This document shows positions 59,788-64,000 of a stretch of 64,000 nucleotides of DNA, in pieces. The number at the start of each line of letters is the position of its first letter. Positions within the stretch are counted from its first letter, which is position 1. The notes under the pieces were generated by a model. It did no database searches and was not told where the DNA came from. It worked only from the letters and a program-made list of their open reading frames with translations. The stretch covers positions 1-64,000 of the forward strand of contig CAMOIX010000006.1 in assembly GCA_946616365.1 (NCBI GenBank), given 5' to 3'. A program made the position numbers and the translations under genes. The stretch is from AC2028 sp002373595. GTDB taxonomy: Bacteria > Bacillota > Clostridia > Lachnospirales > Lachnospiraceae.

Positions 59788-60498
59788 TTATACTTTTCCT
59801 TTAAACTCCGATATCGAATACGGAGCTCCCGCTTCATCGCAGAGTGCTACAATATATCCACTCTCATTCTTATATATCTGAGGCTTTATGACATTTCCGA
59901 GAAATGCCTGCGCCCTATACTCTGCTCTGAGTGATGCAGCTTCAAATCCCGCCGGCAGGAATGCGTAGGCGAGCTTTATATGCTGTCCGTTGTTGACATG
60001 CTTATTGGTGTCCAGATGATACGGCTGAACGGTAAAGCTGTCTGCCTCAGTCATATCTCCTTCGGGTTTTATCTTTCTCCCGGAGTAATCCATATCGAGC
60101 TTATCCTCAAAGGTATAAGCTGCAATAACATCCTCAGGGACTTTCTCCGGTCTGCCGGTCTCGGTATTTATGAGGCTCCACAGAGAGTCCGCCTTTACTA
60201 TCATCTCACCGGACTCATTCCAGAGTGCGAAATTACGCTGTCCGAGGAATCCTCTCATCGAGTAAGGCGCAGTTCCCACAGTCACTTTCTTACACATACC
60301 GGGACGCTCTGAGATAGAGATATTCCAGCTGTTGATGACCCACATGAGATCCTTTTCTCTCATGACAAAGTACCCTACTCCGAGATCTTCCGACTGAAGA
60401 GTCGAGCAGTCCTGGAAGAAATCCACTATCGCAGGTATCGTAAGCCGGTTGTTACTGTCTACTTCGCTGAAGCCGATCCTTCTTTCATAGGTATACAT
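59788..60498 (-). CDS. Acyl-ACP thioesterase
   Basis: 236 residues with two hot-dog folds. The catalytic motif of FatA/FatB-type bacterial thioesterases, Asp-Asn-His, is seen in YHLDTNKHVNNGQHI. N-terminal YERRIGFSEVDSNNRLTI is typical. It releases fatty acids from acyl carrier protein, ending elongation or yielding free acids. It lies between a CPBP protease gene and cvfB, with CGGAGG overlapping the upstream stop and ahead of the ATG, indicating a coupled operon. Confidence 0.9.
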   Translation of the reverse strand: MYTYERRIGFSEVDSNNRLTIPAIVDFFQDCSTLQSEDLGVGYFVMREKDLMWVINSWNISISERPGMCKKVTVGTAPYSMRGFLGQRNFALWNESGEMIVKADSLWSLINTETGRPEKVPEDVIAAYTFEDKLDMDYSGRKIKPEGDMTEADSFTVQPYHLDTNKHVNNGQHIKLAYAFLPAGFEAASLRAEYRAQAFLGNVIKPQIYKNESGYIVALCDEAGAPYSISEFKGKV

Positions 60499-60501
60499 CT
60501 A

Positions 60502-61557
60502 TCAGCCTCCGGTCAGGGACGTTACAAGATTGCTGATCACATCTCCCAGTATATTCTGGAACATGGATACGAGTATCTCACCGATATGGAACAGGAAGAA
60601 GAGGATCATTCCCACATTGAGTATCACGGTAGAGAATCTCTTGCCCTTAGGGATCGTGTATCTTCCCTTTGCAAATACGAACTTCTTCTTAACAAGGAAT
60701 ACGATCAGGATGACAAAGCCCGCTATTACCATGCAGCATATGAGCGCAATGTAGGCAATATAGAATATCATCACTCCCAGATTGTCCATAAAGATACTTG
60801 CGATCTGAGTGGTATCTCCGGAGAGCAGTGCATCCATCTGGCTGTCATCGAGATTAAGCATCTTCATCAGGAAGAGCGCAGCGAACGATCCGAGGAAATT
60901 GACGATCATGTGGATCGCGATCGTGACCTTGAGCTTGCCTGTTCTCGCATAGAGATATGCAAGTATGAATCCCAGGAATGTAGCATATGTACCCTGAGAT
61001 GCATTGCCGTGGAAGAGTCCGAACATAAGGCCGCTGAGCACTACCGCAGTTCCTTCTCCGTACTGTCTGGCGGTTCTGTCTACGATCAGTTTCCTGAATA
61101 CGAATTCCTCTATGAGAGGTGCGCATATAACGGTACAGAAGCAGAGCAGCCAAGGGCTCGTCTCACTTATGAGGCTGCCTATATCGGTCGACGTCGTATC
61201 GGCTCCGGGTATCAGATTATCAATGATGGTTCCGATGACCGTGACTATCAGGTTACTTCCTATCATGAGAGAATATCCCATAAGGAAAGAACAGATAAAC
61301 TCGCTCGGTTTAAGGTCTCTCTTGAGAGGAGGCTCCGCCGGCATTCTCGTTACCAGCAAAGCAAGGACCGGGATACCTATCAGATACATGGGGATAAGGC
61401 TTAAGAGTATCTGTGCATTCCCGTTATTCACCAGCTTCCTGTTAAAGACCATCACCAATACAGCCGCAATTATCTGTGCGGCGTAGATGACGATACCTCC
61501 GATAAAGAATCTCAGACCGAGAGATGAGAAATACTTTTTATGCTGTTTCAGATCCAT
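60502..61557 (-). CDS. CPBP-family intramembrane metalloprotease
   Basis: 351 residues with about eight membrane helices. The three family motifs are present: EEFVFRK (EExxxR), FGLFHGN (FxxxH) and HMIVNFLGS (HxxxN-type). CPBP (Abi, CAAX-like) proteases cleave membrane-embedded substrates and include bacteriocin self-immunity proteins; no bacteriocin gene is visible. First gene of a three-gene operon with the thioesterase and cvfB. It is preceded by GGGAAAAGA. Confidence 0.88.
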   Translation of the reverse strand: MDLKQHKKYFSSLGLRFFIGGIVIYAAQIIAAVLVMVFNRKLVNNGNAQILLSLIPMYLIGIPVLALLVTRMPAEPPLKRDLKPSEFICSFLMGYSLMIGSNLIVTVIGTIIDNLIPGADTTSTDIGSLISETSPWLLCFCTVICAPLIEEFVFRKLIVDRTARQYGEGTAVVLSGLMFGLFHGNASQGTYATFLGFILAYLYARTGKLKVTIAIHMIVNFLGSFAALFLMKMLNLDDSQMDALLSGDTTQIASIFMDNLGVMIFYIAYIALICCMVIAGFVILIVFLVKKKFVFAKGRYTIPKGKRFSTVILNVGMILFFLFHIGEILVSMFQNILGDVISNLVTSLTGG

Positions 61558-61593
61558 TCTTTTCCCTCCGTAAACCAGATCGACATTTACGTT

Positions 61594-61633
61594 AAAAAAA
61601 ATCCTTCGGTATGCTGTTTCGCTGCCGAAGGAT
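61594..61633 (-). terminator. Intrinsic terminator after tRNA-Gln
   Basis: Stem ATCCTTCGG/CCGAAGGAT (61601-61609 with 61625-61633) followed on the minus strand by seven or more T. It starts four bases after the tRNA 3' end and separates it from the CPBP operon. Confidence 0.85.
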
Positions 61634-61636
61634 GAT

Positions 61637-61709
61637 CAGGGCTACTAGGATTCGAACCTAGAAAATGACGGAATCAGAATCCGCTGCCTTACCGTTTGGC
61701 TATAGCCCT
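61637..61709 (-). tRNA. tRNA-Gln (anticodon CTG)
   Basis: A normal cloverleaf: acceptor AGGGCTA/TAGCCCT, anticodon loop TTCTGAT giving CTG at 34-36, T loop TTCGAAT, discriminator G as expected for Gln. CCA is not encoded. It reads CAG codons. A strong promoter lies 19 bp upstream and a terminator directly follows, so it is a single-gene unit. Confidence 0.92.
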
Positions 61710-61727
61710 ATTTGCACTACGCGAAAC

Positions 61728-61756
61728 ATTATACTAGATAGATTTCCAATTTACAA
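61728..61756 (-). promoter_or_regulatory. Promoter of tRNA-Gln
   Basis: Minus strand TTGTAA (61756-61751), a 17-bp spacer and perfect TATAAT (61733-61728), about 19 bp before the mature tRNA 5' end. Confidence 0.75.
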
Positions 61757-61792
61757 GCAAAATTTTCACGCCGCGCAGTATTACCTAAGTTG

Positions 61793-63907
61793 TCAGACTT
61801 CAAAGATGAGATCGCTGTATCCGGGTACGGGCCAAACGTCCTTATCCACAAGCATTTCAAGCTCATCAACCGGCTTTCTGAGCTCCTCCATGCAGACGGT
61901 CACTTCTTTTCTGAAAGCAAATGCACTCGCCTTGGGGTCGTTCTTTATCGACTGAACCTTGGCAAGAGTCTCCTCAAGCTTCGCAAGAGCTTCGGATGTC
62001 TTTCCGAGCAGATCGTTTACCCGGGCAAGGAGCTGTTTTTGACATACGGGTTCTATGCCGGTCGCTGCAACAGCGATGACCGAATCCGCAAGCTGTCCGG
62101 TGTATCTGGAGACTGCGGGGATATAGAGCTTCCTTGTCATATCTATCATCGTGAGAGCTTCGATATTGATGGTCTTGGAGTATATCTCGTAGAGAACTTC
62201 CTCTCTCGACTCGAGCTCCGACTTGGTGAATATACCAAACTTCTCATAGAGCTTAACAGCCTTCTCGGTGGTAAGTGCACTGGAAGCCTCGACCATGGAA
62301 GGGATATTGGGAAGGCCTCTCCTGGCTGCTTCCTTTACCCACTCCTCGGAGTATCCGTCGCCGTTGAATATGATACGCTGATGCTCGGTGAGATATCTCT
62401 TGATGAGATCGTGCACCGCCATATCAAAGTTGTCAGCTTTCTCAAGCTCATCAGCAGCCTCGCAGAAAGCCTCCGCAACTATGGTATTGAGTGTGGTATT
62501 GGCGTCAGCGATGGAGTCAGCACTACCCACACTTCTGAATTCGAATTTATTGCCGGTGAAGGCGAAAGGTGATGTACGGTTTCTGTCGGTCGCATCCTTC
62601 TCGACATCATTTAATGTAGATACACCGGTCTCGAGCTTACCGCCCTGGATGGAGTGATCTGCCATGCCGGTCTCAATAAGCTGCTTAACAACATCCTCCA
62701 GCTGCTCACCGAGGAATACGGAAATGATAGCCGGGGGAGCCTCGTTAGCTCCGAGTCTGTGATCGTTTCCTACATCCGCAGCGCTCTGACGAAGGAGATC
62801 TGCGTGAGTATCAACAGCCTTCAGTATGCATGCGAGCACAAGAAGGAACTGAACATTCTCATTGGGTGTGATGCCGGGATCGAGGAGATTGACTCCGTTG
62901 TCAGTAGTAAGTGACCAGTTGTCATGCTTACCTGAACCATTAACTCCGGCGAAAGGCTTCTCATGAAGCAGGCAGTTGAGTCCGTGTCTTCCGGCTACCT
63001 TCTTCATAGTCTCCATAACGATCTGGTTATGGTCTACTGCGATATTTGCAGTCTCATAAATGGGTGCAAGCTCATGCTGAGCGGGAGCTACTTCGTTGTG
63101 CTGAGTCTTGGCCGATACACCAAGCTTCCAGAGTTCGATGTTAAGGTCCTTCATATATGCGCCGATCCTCTCACGGATGGTGCCGAAATAGTGATCTTCA
63201 AGCTCCTGTCCCTTGGGTGCGGGTGCTCCGAATAGCGTACGTCCCGCAAAGATAAGGTCGGGGCGCTTTAAATAATTGCCACGGTCTACGAGGAAGTACT
63301 CCTGCTCCGCTCCGACGCTGGGAGTAACCTTCGTTGCTTCTTTATTGCCAAAGAGTCTGACGATCCTTAATGCCTGAGTATTTATCGCTTCCATCGAACG
63401 GAGAAGAGGAGTCTTTTTATCAAGTGCCTCTCCCGTGTATGAACAGAATGCGGTGGGGATGCAGAGGATCACACCTGTAGCATCCTCTTTGAGGAAAGCG
63501 GGGGAAGTGATATCCCATACCGTATATCCTCTCGCCTCAAAAGTCGAACGAAGTCCGCCCGAAGGGAAACTCGATGCATCGGGCTCGCCCTTTATGAGCT
63601 CCTTGCCGGAGAACTCGAGGATCATCCTGCCCTCTTCGTCGGGGTGCGTAACAAAAGCATCATGCTTCTCGGCGGTGATACCCGTAAGGGGCTGGAACCA
63701 GTGAGTGTAATGAGTCGCTCCGTTCTCAACAGCCCAATCCTTCATTGCCTTTGCAATGATATTGGCGGACTGTCTTGAGAGCTCTCCACCATGCTCTATT
63801 ACGCCCTTTACTTCCTTATAGATATTCTCGGGCAGACGCTCTTTCATCTTACCGAGATTAAATACTTTGCTTCCGAAGATCTCTTCTACATTTACAGGCT
63901 CACTCAT
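61793..63907 (-). CDS. glnN: Glutamine synthetase type III
   Basis: 704 residues, the usual size of the large GSIII subunit. Signature stretches are QHNEVAPAQHELAPIYE, the ATP/metal region CLLHEKPFAGVNGSGKHDN, and SVGAEQEYFLVDR. It makes glutamine from glutamate, ammonia and ATP, the main ammonia-assimilating enzyme in many gut anaerobes. The ATG at 63907 (MSEPVNVEEIFGSK) is chosen: GAGGAGG lies about 9 bp upstream, and the 10 preceding in-frame codons are not family-like. Transcribed on its own, with the tRNA-Gln unit next downstream. Confidence 0.94.
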   Translation of the reverse strand: MSEPVNVEEIFGSKVFNLGKMKERLPENIYKEVKGVIEHGGELSRQSANIIAKAMKDWAVENGATHYTHWFQPLTGITAEKHDAFVTHPDEEGRMILEFSGKELIKGEPDASSFPSGGLRSTFEARGYTVWDITSPAFLKEDATGVILCIPTAFCSYTGEALDKKTPLLRSMEAINTQALRIVRLFGNKEATKVTPSVGAEQEYFLVDRGNYLKRPDLIFAGRTLFGAPAPKGQELEDHYFGTIRERIGAYMKDLNIELWKLGVSAKTQHNEVAPAQHELAPIYETANIAVDHNQIVMETMKKVAGRHGLNCLLHEKPFAGVNGSGKHDNWSLTTDNGVNLLDPGITPNENVQFLLVLACILKAVDTHADLLRQSAADVGNDHRLGANEAPPAIISVFLGEQLEDVVKQLIETGMADHSIQGGKLETGVSTLNDVEKDATDRNRTSPFAFTGNKFEFRSVGSADSIADANTTLNTIVAEAFCEAADELEKADNFDMAVHDLIKRYLTEHQRIIFNGDGYSEEWVKEAARRGLPNIPSMVEASSALTTEKAVKLYEKFGIFTKSELESREEVLYEIYSKTINIEALTMIDMTRKLYIPAVSRYTGQLADSVIAVAATGIEPVCQKQLLARVNDLLGKTSEALAKLEETLAKVQSIKNDPKASAFAFRKEVTVCMEELRKPVDELEMLVDKDVWPVPGYSDLIFEV

Positions 63908-64000
63908 CGGATAAGTCCTCCTCGTCGTGTGCGGCAATATTCACCCGCTGATAATACAGTTTACTAATTTTATTCCTTTTTCGCAACTTCTGCCTAAATG

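Noticed and set aside
60502..61557. CPBP protease as bacteriocin immunity protein
   Set aside because: No bacteriocin precursor, ABC exporter or related gene is nearby; it is in an operon with a thioesterase and cvfB.

Overview
The window looks like chromosomal DNA of a gut- or rumen-type Clostridia, most likely Lachnospiraceae or a close relative. The reasons are a CotH/VTC/DUF4956 cluster, type III glutamine synthetase, an Rpn-family nuclease of the kind frequent in that group, a GlpA/FAD-oxidoreductase/DUF1667/GlpK glycerol operon, a YjfB protein, many GGDEF/EAL proteins, and strong AGGAGG-type ribosome binding sites. This is inference from gene content; no rRNA or marker phylogeny is available here.

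Almost everything is on the minus strand. From the left: a broken LacI-type-sensor/GGDEF gene (15-1275); a VTC polyphosphate polymerase - DUF4956 - CotH operon (1430-4493) ending in a terminator; a degenerate tRNA (4615-4687); an AT-richer patch with an unrecognised basic repeat protein and an Rpn nuclease (4722-6833); a Gfo/Idh/MocA oxidoreductase and the complete livKHMGF branched-chain amino acid importer (6830-12672); and a divergent GGDEF receptor (12877-14355).

From 14352 to 45222 there is a run of about 31 kb of tightly packed minus-strand genes. It holds, in map order: galactoside use (GH36 alpha-galactosidase, GPH symporter, GH2 glycosidase); a MATE pump; a PfkB-like protein whose catalytic Asp is Asn; a 1188-residue EAL/histidine kinase/receiver/HPt hybrid translationally coupled to a cNMP-binding-like protein; a threonyl-tRNA synthetase lacking the TGS domain; a GLUG-repeat surface protein overlapping an MMPL transporter; DeoC; an AAA+ ATPase; the glycerol operon; and a DegT-type aminotransferase. 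The only clear intrinsic terminator seen inside the run sits directly in front of the alpha-galactosidase ribosome binding site.

From 45291 to 63907: a three-gene envelope operon with two proteins that join membrane segments to zinc ribbons through Pro/Gln-rich linkers; a CapA protein divergent from an SH3-NlpC/P60 hydrolase and a YD-repeat protein, with both promoters so close to the start codons that the mRNAs look leaderless or nearly so; a cell-division/peptidoglycan set (CdaR-type regulator, FtsE, FtsX, EnvC-like M23 protein, S41 protease); YjfB; CvfB, an acyl-ACP thioesterase and a CPBP protease; tRNA-Gln(CTG) with clear promoter and terminator; and glnN.

No CRISPR array, prophage, rRNA or intact insertion sequence was seen. 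The observations most worth follow-up are the zinc-ribbon envelope operon, the hybrid-kinase/cNMP-like pair, the Asn-substituted PfkB protein, the AAA+ protein with an apparently dead first ATPase module, the leaderless divergent promoters at 50.6 kb and the degenerate tRNA.
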